DNA from: Owenia fusiformis
Taxonomy: Eukaryota > Annelida > Polychaeta > Sabellida > Oweniidae
DNA: 64,000 nucleotides
Direction: 5' to 3'
NCBI GenBank assembly: GCA_903813345.2
Contig: CAIIXF020000008.1
Location: 9,637,278-9,701,277, forward strand
Both the position numbers and the translations under genes were made by a program. This document shows, piece after piece, positions 22,446-33,678 of the stretch (position 1 is the first letter of the stretch; each line of letters begins with the position of its first letter). The notes under the pieces were generated by a model. It did not search any database. It had not been told where the DNA came from and saw only the letters and a program-made list of their open reading frames with translations.

Positions 22446-25005
22446 TTTTTCATGGGTTTCCAAATAAAACACTCTAGTTTTTTTATGTTTATTATAGTAT
22501 TGCCACAGATCTTATCTGGACTATTATGCAAATTGATTAGATCATTAGAATTGCAGGAGTATGTTTCTTACCAAGTCCCTGGCTCCAAACATTTAACAGA
22601 AAATGTTTCAAATCAATCAATCAGAGACATAAGAGTGCACAATATCCAGACCATCAAACGATACCATGGCTAGAAGACAAATGAGATAACATAACATTGA
22701 CGAAGAAGCAAACACATATCTGGATAGGGAAAAATAATAAGAATTCAATGAATAAAAAGCTTGAGAGAAGATGACAATGATGGAAGAAGAATATCTCAAG
22801 AGGCAAATAATATAATAAAGGAGGTACAATATAGTTATAATCATTATTCAAAAATTAATGAGGAGAGTCAAGAATAGTATGAGGAAAGAATAATATAATG
22901 AGAAAAGAATAAAATAATGACAGAAAAATAATTTGGAGACATATACCTTTATATAAATATAACATACAAGAGAAAAATACAAGATAACAAACTACTTGAT
23001 ATTTAGTCACCCTATCTCTAATTTGCATCATTAAACAAAATAACCCAATATAATCTAGGTAACTTGATCTAGTCTACATAATGACAGGGGGCCATAACTC
23101 CATAAAAAATCTATAAAAATGATTGATTGAATTGACATAAAAATGGAAATACATGACAAATATGGTTGGAGCCACATGTAAAATCTTACCCATTTGCCCA
23201 TAGGATATTGATGCACGATTGATCAAGTACTAAACCATCAAAGTTCTAGTCCTTATAAACTAGTGGAGAACACTGGATCAATTACTTGTTAATAATTAAG
23301 TGTTTGAGAATTATTAAATGTTTACCTGTAACTGTTCCATATCAATCTCATAGAAATCGTCATATGATTTAAGTTCAGTATATACCTTGCTGAAAATATC
23401 TACGAATTTGAAATATTCAAAATATGTTTTCAGGAAATTTAAGGTTCAGCAGTTAAAACAGGGTCATCGTTTCTAAGCTGGTGTTTTATGTCTATAACAA
23501 AGTCTGCCTCCCGAATAAATTGAAAAATCATCTTGAAAAAGAAAGAACTAAGATATATTATATGCCACGTAACGAATGTAATGTCTTAATTAAAGGTGTG
23601 TTATATTGTAACAACATTCTGCAAGTATCAATTCAGATTGTTTATAACTTTGTGGACTTCATTCATTTCCAATAAATTAACAATGGTACATTGCAATAAA
23701 TAGATTCCTTCTTTGTTTGTGGAGTATAGTACGATACTAGTAAATCAATCTTACAACCAAATGCAAGTACATGTACAGTAAAACCTGTTCCAGTTCATTC
23801 TGACACTCAACACATCACTGATTCGTGTTTCATCTTTCTATGTTTCATGGTTTGACATGGTTTTACATGATGTTAAAGTGTATATGTTATTTATTTTCTC
23901 GTGAAACCATTTTGGCACATGTGAGATTCTATATTCTATAATATTATATCTCTTCTAATGTATTGACAAGTCCCCATTTGCATTAACTGGTTTTACCTGC
24001 TTACACACAATTGTTAATTGTTATATATATATTTCACTGGGAAATGGACATTTGCTAAAAGTGTCACCCTCTCATGTACATTTTCCTTTTGTGATTTCGA
24101 AATAAATAAACATGACATAAAAATTGAGTGTTACTAAAAATGTTCACTTTAAGAGGTCTTGATGGATTATGAATACAAGGGAGCCATAAAAAACAGGAAC
24201 ATACATACATATGTCTCACAGTATATGACAAATGGATTTTAGTATATGTGAAAAATCAGACCCTACTTATTGACATATTTACAAAACGTTCAATATCTAC
24301 AACTTTTCTGAAATGTGATGATATTTAGTAAGTGGATGTTGGTTACACCATGTTATTTTCTTATTGTTTAAAGGAAATCATTACATCTTTAGTCCTACTA
24401 AATGCCACTAAGAATTCTGTTCTGACAAACAAAATGGGAAACCACATTTTTGTCTCCAAGAGAGCTTCAGCTAATATTCACCCTATTATAGAATACATAT
24501 ATGTTTTTAATCCAAATACAGAAATAATTTTAACTGGCATTGAATTTTTAAAAATACAAAACATTCTTGATGAAATGGGAAAATTATCAAAATGCACTCA
24601 ATCAAGGAAATGCTAGAGAGTTAGATCCCATGATTCAATGATCCAACAATTGCAAAGAATGGCAGAGGAGGTTTATACCCACAAGTACTTGACTTCACCC
24701 TTACTCTTTAAATTAGAACTAATATTTTATAGGTTTTAAGAAGGGACTAAATACTTATTTCAGTGATTTGAAAGTCTTGTATCAACCCCCTGCACCCCCC
24801 CCCCATTCTATCTTAACATTAAACCATTTGTTAGAAAGAGTTTAGGGGCATGCTACAAGACTTGATATTAATAGATTGAATGTCAAACTAAGCAACAGTT
24901 ATAAACTTTTCATTTTTCTTTTTTGAAAAATCCTAACAATAAAAAGCAAAGGAGACCAATTATTTGTTCAGTTTATTTATTGATATGCTGGTGGTATTGA
25001 TGACT

Positions 25006-26064
25006 GTTCTATTGAATATAAAAGGAACAGAGTTCATGGATCCAATGGAACCTATACCAAATATTAATAATAAATAACATAATTCAAGTACTACTATCGT
25101 TTAATAAAACCTATTGCGTGCATGATAGAATGATTAATTAATACTTATTTTGTAAAATTACAATATTGTCGCCTTGAATATGTACCATATAACAAAAATC
25201 GAACAACAGTTAAAAAGGCCAAAGTTTAAAATAACTTTGCTATTAATTTCCCTATGAGGGGGGATATTGTCTGATCATCAAAGAACAAATTCTAAGTTTG
25301 TAATAGTTGATATTAAATAGACAGAGATGGGAGATATTTGTCATGAGAACCATCATGAAAGAAAGCAAACGTTCCAAGAATTGATTCTGGGTTGAGATGA
25401 TTCTGGCTTGACCTGACTATAGGTTGGCTTTAATAAGGGTTGAGATGAGATGGACTAAAGGTTGGGTTAATTAAGGGACATGACCAAGTGTTAACTTTAC
25501 TGTGTATATGTATGGTTCTATTGAATATAAAAGGAACAGAGTTCATGGATCCAATGGAACCTATACCAAATATTAATAATAAATAACATAATTCAAGTAC
25601 TACTATCGTTTAATAAAAACTATTGCGTGCATGATAGAACGATTAATTAATACTTATTTTGTAAAATTACAATATTGTCGCCTTGAATATGTACCATATA
25701 ACAAAAATCGAATAACAGTTAAAAAGGCCAAAGTTTAAAATATCTTTGCTATTAATTTCCCTATGAGGGGGGATATTGTCTGATCATCAAAGAACAAATT
25801 CTAAGTCTGTAATAGTTGATATTAAATAGACAGAGATGGGAGATGTTTGTCATGAGAACTAGTATCATGAAAGAAAGCAAACGTTCCAAGAATTGATTCT
25901 GGGTTGAGATGATTCTGGGTTGAGATGATTCTGGGTTGAGATGATTCTGGGTTGAGATGATTCTGGCTTGACCTGACTATAGGTTGGCTTTAATAAGGGT
26001 TGAGATGAGATGGACTAAAGGTTGGGTTAATTAAGGGACATGACTAAGTGCTAACTTTACTGTG
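25006..26064. repeat. Tandem duplication of a ~500-bp block
   Basis: The block beginning 'gttctattgaatataaaagg' at 25006 recurs at 25514 and remains nearly identical through 'ctaactttactgtgt'. The second copy has extra 16-bp GATTCTGGGTTGAGAT units (25896-25960), where the first has one or two. No coding potential is seen. Confidence 0.8.
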
Positions 26065-26099
26065 TGAGTTGAGTAAACATTTAGGCTTAATCTAGGGCT

Positions 26100-26250
26100 G
26101 ACTTGACTAATGTAAACCTTTAGGCAACTTAGGGCTGACTTTAAGGAAACCTTTAGGCTTAACTTAGGGCTGACTTTAAGGAAACCTTTAGGCTTAACTT
26201 AGGGCTGACTTTAAGGAAACCTTTAGGCTTAACTTAGGGCTGACTTGACT
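26100..26250. repeat. ~36-bp tandem array
   Basis: About four copies of a unit 'cctttaggcttaacttagggctgactttaaggaaa' follow directly after the 0.5-kb duplication. The units are almost identical, which indicates recent expansion. Confidence 0.7.
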
Positions 26251-26420
26251 AAAGGTGGATTTCACATGACCAAGTTGCAACAGTTTACTTGACCAAGAGT
26301 TGAGATTCAGGTTTAACTTAGGGTTGACTTACTTTGGTCAATTTATCCTCAAGTGACAGTTTCATCTTTAACTCTGACTCAAGCTAATTGATCTCAGTCA
26401 GCTACGACTAAAACTGTATA

Positions 26421-26466
26421 TACGAGGGTTGTCCAAAAAGTCTTGAAATTTTTGATAACCCTCGTA
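26421..26466. mobile_element. 46-bp palindrome made of mariner-type ends
   Basis: TACGAGGGTT at 26421-26430 pairs with AACCCTCGTA at 26457-26466. The words 'tacgagggttgtccaaaaagt' look like a Tc1/mariner terminus, and the element at 48103 starts similarly with CGAGGGG. It seems to be the collapsed remnant of an element reduced to its two ends. Confidence 0.5.
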
Positions 26467-29390
26467 TGCTCTATAGTGAAAACAGATCAGATTGAGAGCA
26501 AATTTTTCCATCAAACATAAATTTTGTGGAAGCTCTGATTTGCTAACATTTTTAACTTTTGGTTCAAGAGGAATGATTAAACGATTAGATATCAGTCTTC
26601 TTAATCCATCAAGGAGTTTTATATGGTTAAAATGAACTCATTCATATTGTAGAACAATAATTGAATCTCAGAATTAGTTGTTATCATAATACCATTCTAT
26701 AAGTCCTCTTTGTTAAAATGTTATCAAAATATTTCATTGATGTTTTGACTTAAAACTTAAAAGTTAATTCTCATATCCTGTTAATACGAAATACAACAAA
26801 ATAGAAATTAAAATAAAATTTGCTTGGAGGACAAAGTTAACTGTTTTACTTCAAATAGTGAAATTGGGGACATCTAATAAATATCAATTCAGATTTTCTT
26901 TAATTGAACCAAAAATTGAAATTCACTTCCCCTATTTTTAGATATTGGATAATGGATATGGCTCTGATATTGCTCTGTTATTTCATTCAAGGTGAGAAGA
27001 AAAGAACCAGAGAAAACAAAGAGATTAATCCTGTCACAGACTTCCTACACATGGTCAAAATCTCAGGCTTTTGCCTTATTCCAATTTATCTAACCTAAAC
27101 AAATGTACCCAACTAGATAAATTTCATTTATCACAAGGTCTGTTTTTAAATGCAAAATGAGGAGACAAGAGAGGCTCCAGCAATGTTTAAAATAAGCAGA
27201 CATGCTGGCAGGACTATGAATTATATGGAAATATCATCATTTCAAATGATTTATTCAAAATTTAGAGAGAAATATGGTGAAATATGCATGGACACTTCAT
27301 ATTATTTGTCTGCTATGGAATTATAACAAAAAGCAAGACCACTGCAAATACCACAAAATCATAACTTTATGTTATGTATAGAACATTCAAATTAGACAGG
27401 GAACTTTTGCTTTTTACACCTGTTTAACATGTACCACATGGCCTAGCCTCCATGTAAATAGCAATCAGTATTAAGGAGTAGATTCATCATTAAATAAAAA
27501 AAGGAAAAACACATAAAGGAAAACAGAAAATGATCTGGGTACACAACATGTAGATGAACAAAAGATTATGGATTGACGAATAAAAAAAGATGGAGTTGTA
27601 AAAGTGAATATGTAAAAGATGGGTAATAGGATTGCAAAACAGAAAACAAGTGCTCAGCTCATGTTTTCGTTATCTAACAGTGGGGAGGTACCATAACAAT
27701 ACCATGGCTGCATTATGGTGAATGTTTGCCACATGCTAGAGAAGTAGTAGGGAATGGAATGGAACAGAATCAGAATAAATTTTGGAACTTGCCTTTCAAA
27801 TTCAGAACATTTGGATCAAGTTGATTATTAAAACAATAGTTTGAATTATGATTATGATATATATTATATAAATGTATATAAAATCAAGAAAGTAACTATG
27901 GAAAATATCATGATCTTTAGAGATTTGTATCACATGTTATTTCTCAAATTAAAAACCCTTATCAACTTTGAAAGAATAACTTAACTATTTATTAATAATC
28001 ACTTAATTCTAAGGTTAAATCTGAAAAAAGAATTTAAGAATAAACATATTTGCTGACTGGGTAAGATCATGAATCTTATATCACTAGGAACAACCAAATA
28101 TCAAAAACATCTCCCTTTACATTTAGCTAATTGATTTAACAATACATCAATAGTATTTAGTCCAACTTAAGCAAAACAATGTTTTTGCATGTAGCTCAGT
28201 ATAGATTACCTGATAAATTAATAGTACCATTATCGTATGTATTGTGCATGGTTAATGTTTAATGTGATAAACTAGGAAAAACGCTTCACTGTTTCACCTT
28301 TGATAGCCCACTATCTTTAGTTTACAAAACATTAACTATCATATGAAAAGTAAGTAACCTTCAAACTTACCTTCTGTTGTCTGTAAATAAAAACATGGGC
28401 TCAGAATGAGACAAGTAAACAAAAATTACATTATATTAGATGTGAAAAATATGAGATAATTATAGAAAAACTAGACCTGCACTATAATCCCACAATTCAT
28501 CACAGTTCATTGAAGAGCTCTGGTGTCCAGTTAGCAGGTTTGGGGAATTGAGCATAAAGAACGGGATAACAGATACATACCTAACACAAATGAAAAACAT
28601 GTAATCTTCAAATGAAAAATTTAGCAATGAAAACACTAATTGGCTCCTGTGTTATGTAACTAGTGAGTACAATACTTCATGATGGCATCTTCTTTCTGAA
28701 AGTATCTTCTTTCTTTATATCATGTAAAAACGAAATTACAATCCTTAATTTTTAACATATCTCCTATAGGTTTGTATGTGTACCCATTGGGAAAGGGCTA
28801 TGAAAATAAAAGTTACCAGGGAAGTACTGATCTCAGTTCCGCCATCATCTCAAGAAATGAACCTCCCTGGTTTATGGAGTGAAGACACTCACCATATGCA
28901 AAGAGACAGGTGCACATTAACTTACTAGGAAAAGGTTACAAATATTTACTGGATAGCTAATTTTTCTTTGACCTATAAGAACTGAAAAATATAACATGCG
29001 CAGTATGTTTTTATTGCTGTACATCAACATAACAAACATGATTTTCTTCATCCCCAGACACAACATAAGTCAATATCCTTCTATACAGTCTGATGCAAAG
29101 CACAAAAATAAGGCTCATATTGTGTTGATCTTCTGAGTATTCAATGAGGAACTGGCCATATTTCCAGGAGCTGAGCATTAAACTGCAATTTAAACTCATC
29201 TGACTAAAATAAAGGTACATAGATAATGTATGACCCCTCTCATAGTAACGATGAGTTTCAACATGAAATAATAAATCTTGTCAATTCAGTTTTTATATGA
29301 AATGCAAAAATATAATGATTGCAGGGCTGATAAACTAAAGACAGGGACTTATTTTCTACAAGCCCATGAACAATAGAATGTTGTAAAGTG

Positions 29391-29587
29391 CAGTGATCTC
29401 CACAGGATTTTTTCTCAAGAGGGTGCGCAATTCTCATTTTCACAATTCAAACCAAAATTGGTTAAATTATGCCAATTTTTCATGATTTTCAAGAGAGTGC
29501 AAATGGGTTTTCAAGTGGGTGCAAGCCTATTTTCAAAATCTCAAGTGGGTCCTGCGCCCACTTGCTTTAATGCTGGCGAGATCACTG
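29391..29587 (-). mobile_element. ~200-bp TIR element with CAGTGATCTC ends
   Basis: The left end CAGTGATCTCC and right end GCGAGATCACTG are inverted copies. The interior has repeated 'caagtgggtgcaa' words. A larger copy with a nested insert lies at 34830-35852. CAGTG-type ends suggest hAT, but no clean 8-bp target duplication was seen. Confidence 0.55.
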
Positions 29588-29837
29588 AAAGGAACATCAG
29601 TGCACTATGCTGAATATTAAATATGTATAAATGATTTCATCCTGTGTTTTCATTAACTAGATATAATGTAAAAATAATTTTAACCACAAGGGATCATTTA
29701 CCCCATACTTTTGCTGAAAATAAGCTTACCAATTTGACACTTTATATAATTGCAAGTCAGAAATTCATGGTTCACTGATTTGCGACAAATCAACTAACTG
29801 TATGGTAAAAAACATGATATTCAAAAAATGCCCTTAC

Positions 29838-30179
29838 CGTCCAAGCGAAATCGAAGGGAAGAATCATCAGGGTGCGGTCTGTATTACTATCTGCAGTAAA
29901 TGTAAATGAATTCCCTCCAAGAACTTGTCCCGTTAAATTTCCAAAGGCACATTTTCCGTCTGCAGCTACCTGTGCCTGGTATTCCTTTAGACAAAATTTG
30001 AAGTAAGTTTCACATTCATCGGGGCAACCTCCAGAGGCATCACGTTTTCCATCACAACAATTCCCGTTAGATAATTCACCGCGACTATTTCTCACAGTCA
30101 AGATTTGTAGATCAAAAAATCCTAATGCAATAGTGAAGTCCACTAAAAGTGAAAATGTGATCAAATGAAAAATTGTCAT
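29838..30179 (-). CDS. JAG1: Jagged/Serrate Notch ligand, first coding exon (signal peptide + MNNL domain)
   Basis: The exon encodes 114 residues and ends at a phase-0 donor (TGGACG|GTAAGG). Residues 1-19 form a hydrophobic signal peptide. From FFDLQILTV on, the sequence follows the MNNL domain of Jagged-type ligands: GELSNGNCC, the DECETYFKFCLKEYQ block, GGNSF, and the LPFDFAW end. These cysteines and blocks are specific to Jagged/Serrate rather than Delta. The protein would be a membrane ligand that binds Notch on neighbouring cells. The rest (DSL domain, EGF repeats, Cys-rich domain, membrane segment) is not visible to the left, so intron 1 is very long, or the locus is broken, or I missed small exons. 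Upstream sequence 30180-30600 is richer in CpG and promoter-like. Confidence 0.88.
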
Positions 30180-30462
30180 AATGTCTGGCGTGTAAAATCC
30201 GTCTTTTAAATAAATGCTATCCTTCTTTTATAACTTGCGAATTTTGCTGAGTGCCGCAAAATTGAAAACTTTTCCATGGAGTTTAAAAGTGAAGTCAACT
30301 TTTAGTTCAAAGCAACAAGGCTATTCCTGCCAATGAGCGGCACTTTGAAATCCACTTTTTCCATAAATAAACTGAATTCGCTCAATAAAACTTCTAAGAA
30401 CTTGCGAGTTGGTAGAAAGTCAATCAAGTCTGTCAAACAAGAATAAATTTCTAGAAGTTCAA

Positions 30463-30472
30463 TGCGCATGCG
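30463..30472. promoter_or_regulatory. NRF1-like palindrome upstream of Jagged exon
   Basis: TGCGCATGCG lies 284 bases before the Jagged start codon, in a CpG-richer stretch. It matches the core of the NRF1 promoter motif. Motif evidence only. Confidence 0.3.
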
Positions 30473-31126
30473 TCAATCAATTAGGGATCGATCATCTTCT
30501 TATTAATCAATGCTATTGCAAAGAGCTCGATAAAACAAATGCCACCTGAAATGTCATGATCTTATTAACTGTTTCCAAAATATGTTTCTGCATTCTTCAC
30601 AAATTCTAATAAATTGTACATCTCTGATTATTGGAATTCAAATATCAAACAAATAGTAATAACATACTCTGATGAAGAAAATGATCGATCCCCACTTGAG
30701 ACATTGATATCACTGGCGCGTGTGCCACACGCGAAATCCCCTGCAATAAAATAATTGAGTTGTATAGCCTGAAAACTGGAAGCATCATTACCCAAAGTAA
30801 ATACAACTGTGAAGGAACATATGTGATACCAGTAGTTGAAATAGATAGATCTACAAGAGGAACTCATCTGTGTATTTTGAAATTGTTTTAAACATAAAGA
30901 GCTGCGTTTTAAGACAGTTTCTTGGGGATAAAATTAGAAGAAAGCTCCAGATTTCTCTTTTTCATCCTCATTTGAATATATGTGCATTTATAAAAAAAAG
31001 TTTAGTGTGCTACTTTGTGCAATCAGTTTGGAATAAATAAATAAAAATACATCAATTTAAAATGGCATGACCAGAATAAGACATAAACAAGAACAATATA
31101 GCTATCTGTAACCTATGTGCATTGTG

Positions 31127-31280
31127 CAGTAAAACCTGTGTAAGTGGAACACCTTTGGTACCTCAAGTCATTTTGGAGGTGTTCCACTTACAGAAGTCAA
31201 GTTAAATGGATGGCAAGGCTCGTGTGTTCTATTTTAGGTGTTCCATCTGAGAGGTGTTCCAATTAACACATTTTAATGTA
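31127..31280. mobile_element. AGTAAAACCTG-type MITE
   Basis: It begins CAGTAAAACCTGTG and ends near ACATTTTAATGTA, with repeated 'gtggaacacctttggtacc' and 'ggtgttccac' words shared with the copies at 10957 and 63188. Confidence 0.5.
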
Positions 31281-32428
31281 ATAGTAGCAAATTAAGGGTT
31301 TAATTCCAAACAAAGTGCAACAGCACACTTAATTTTTTAAGAAGTGTTACTACGAATAACAAAATTAAATCTTGTCTGCAAGCACAGGCTCAGACAGTGA
31401 AAGGGCTTTTTAAGTTGAATTCCAACAAATGTTTGTAATATTCATCTGGGACTAAATTGTGATATGCCATACATCCCCTGGGATCACTGTTACGTAAATA
31501 TATTTATATGCGTTTAATAAATAAATAAAAAACAAATCTGGTCTAAAATCATTATAGTTAGGCATACTAATTTGAATATTTGTCAAATGAGAAAAAATAC
31601 AGTATCCTGGAATATTCAAGTCAACTTTTTGCAATAATCAAGTACAAGTTTTTAGTGCTGCCATCTTTGTGTTGGTAATAGAAGCATTAGAGCAAAGGCA
31701 AATAAACTGAGTTTGTATAAACTGAGTTTGTATTGTGCTGCTATCTTTAATTAGAGCTCAAGCTAAATACTGTCTAATAATAAGATGACAACTCCTGTGA
31801 TCCTCACATCCTGGCATAATTTCCAATTATTTTTTGTTTTTGTCACTCTTTTAAAACTGTTATACCTTATTCAAGTATCTTGCCAATTAGTATAGGCCTT
31901 AAAAGTCTTTAATTCTCGAACTAAAAAGGCTAGTTGGATAAAATCTGAGTATTTTTTTTGAGCAAATTGATAAGAAAATTAACAACAACAGAATAGTGCA
32001 GAATGTTTAATACTGTATAATACTTTCCAATATTACCAGGAGTATAGTAGTTATAAATTGTCTAGGTCCAAGCCCCAAGGCGATGATTCCTCAACTGTGC
32101 ACATTTCTTGGAGCTATGCATGTAACTGTGAATATATTTAAAAAAACAAAGAGAGCTAATTTCATTTATAATGTTTTGTATTTCTTATTTCTTGATGCTA
32201 AATATATTTGTAAGAGAATACCTGTTTAATCAAGACTACCTGATATAAATTGTTGACCATAAAAATAACACATAACTATTTTCATTGAAACAATCATGAA
32301 AACGAAATACATGTAAATGTGTAAGCATAAATGTATCAGCATAAATTATGAGGAAAAAGCACATTTTTTCAGTGTGTTGTCGTTGGTATTCTAGAGTCTC
32401 TGTGATCGGTTGTTCAATGTGTAGTATA

Positions 32429-32813
32429 CTGTAGATTGGATTAATCTGGCGCCTGGTTTAATTTAGCGAAATTGAAAAAAAATGCCAATTTACATCTTCA
32501 CCAAAGTTTAAAAAGGATCCCTGGGATTTTCGTCTGGTGTATTAAGTCACTTTTGGTTAAGTTTTTACAAAATCTGAAAAGGATAAGGGTGATAATCAGA
32601 ACATATCACTTCTAATTTAGCTCAGGTGACTTTCTTTAACAATAAATTACAAGATAAAGTAGTTGAATTGAAGGAATAGGTGTTACACTATGTATTTTCT
32701 TCCAGTGTATATGTAAGTTGTGGCGTCAGAGCAAGCCCTAGTATTCACCAAATTAAATAGCCGCCAATATGCCAAAATGGAAAAGTTGCCATCCAAATTA
32801 ACCCAATCTACAG
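32429..32813. mobile_element. 385-bp TIR element with TA flanks
   Basis: CTGTAGATTGG at the left and CCAATCTACAG at the right are exact inverted copies, each flanked by TA (32427-32428 and 32814-32815). This is the expected signature of a nonautonomous Tc1/mariner element. No transposase remains. Confidence 0.65.
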
Positions 32814-33636
32814 TATTTAACTCACTTTCTAAATAGGGAGGACCTGGAATACTGAAGATTTAATTTTGTTACAGGATCATTTGAAGACTTATACATATAA
32901 TAGGAATGTGGACTTTTAAAACTAAAATCAACTTTAACCCAAACAAAACTTCCATCCCCTCTCTTATGAATGAAATAATTTTGTAGTTAATGAATTTTGC
33001 TAATATCTTTGAAGCGATCACCGTTTCAACACAGTTTTTGAGCAAGTGCCAAGACTGTTCTACTACCATAAGAGGTACTTTGATAGTTTAGTACCAAAAG
33101 CAATAGACAAAACTATACATGTTGTATATCCAAATTGTAAAGAGGAATTTGGATTTCAATATTGTATTTGAGGAATTACTAAATAAACAAAGTTTCTTTA
33201 GAATATTTACGAATGCCCTTTGTGAATTTTTATGAACATCCTAAATAGTGATAATTCTCGGAAAGGTTACATTACTGATAACTTCAGTTTCTAACATCAC
33301 ATATTGTAGCTCAATTATCATTGTATATTCATTCTGTGTGCCTAGTCAATAAAACAATACAAAAAGTAAAATAAAATGCCATGTAGTACTGGGATCTATT
33401 CATCAAACATCTACCCACTAAACACTAGTTTAATATCCATCTATATCACACAAGATATATATCCATCATACAATTGATATCTGTTTTTCTTTTTACACTT
33501 GATATCTGTCCATAAGAATAAAATCGCAGTCCGTGATACAAATCAATAGAGTTCTGTCAATGTAACAGGCAAAGAATAAGGACACCAAATGCCAGTCTTA
33601 AATCTCATTTAATCCAATCCTTTACATGTCACACTT

Positions 33637-33678
33637 TTAGTAGCTTCTTTTATCTGCTAATGAATCCTTCCTTTCATC
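33637..33678 (-). CDS. J-domain gene exon 21 (terminal, stop codon)
   Basis: Acceptor TGTTTCAG is followed by DERKDSLADKRSY and TAA. The phase agrees with exon 20 and makes the whole CDS divisible by three. ATTAAA-type words lie about 27 and 205 nt after the stop; which is used for polyadenylation is unknown. Confidence 0.7.
   Translation of the reverse strand, partial: DERKDSLADKRSY

Larger units (their letters stand above)
10811..29837. other. Long noncoding region, probably Jagged intron 1 or intergenic
   Basis: No convincing exon was found in this AT-rich 19 kb on either strand. It holds MITE copies (10957, 15490, 21543, 23776), a transposon end at 16385, a CAGTGATCTC-type element at 22240 and another at 29391, a 0.5-kb tandem duplication at 25006, a 36-bp repeat array at 26100, a mariner-end palindrome at 26421, and CATGGCAAC-rich sequence at 13960-14200. 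Because the Jagged exon at 29838-30179 is read leftward, this may be its first intron. Confidence 0.5.
30180..33636. other. Intergenic region between Jagged exon and J-domain gene
   Basis: Both genes are on the minus strand, with about 3.4 kb between the stop of the J-domain gene and the Jagged ATG. The stretch holds an AGTAAAACCTG MITE (31127-31280), a CTGTAGATTGG TIR element (32429-32813) and otherwise AT-rich sequence. A CpG-bearing patch at 30690-30740 (gcgtgtgccacacgcga) may be part of a 5' UTR exon, but I cannot show it. Confidence 0.5.

Noticed and set aside
24332-24616. 94-codon plus-strand ORF
   Set aside because: No domain or splice context; the length is not surprising in a 64-kb AT-rich window.
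24620-24660. Minus-strand IIESWD-like peptide as the missing Jagged exon 2
   Set aside because: It resembles the ...VEAWD... segment only over a few residues, lacks an acceptor and is followed by a stop.
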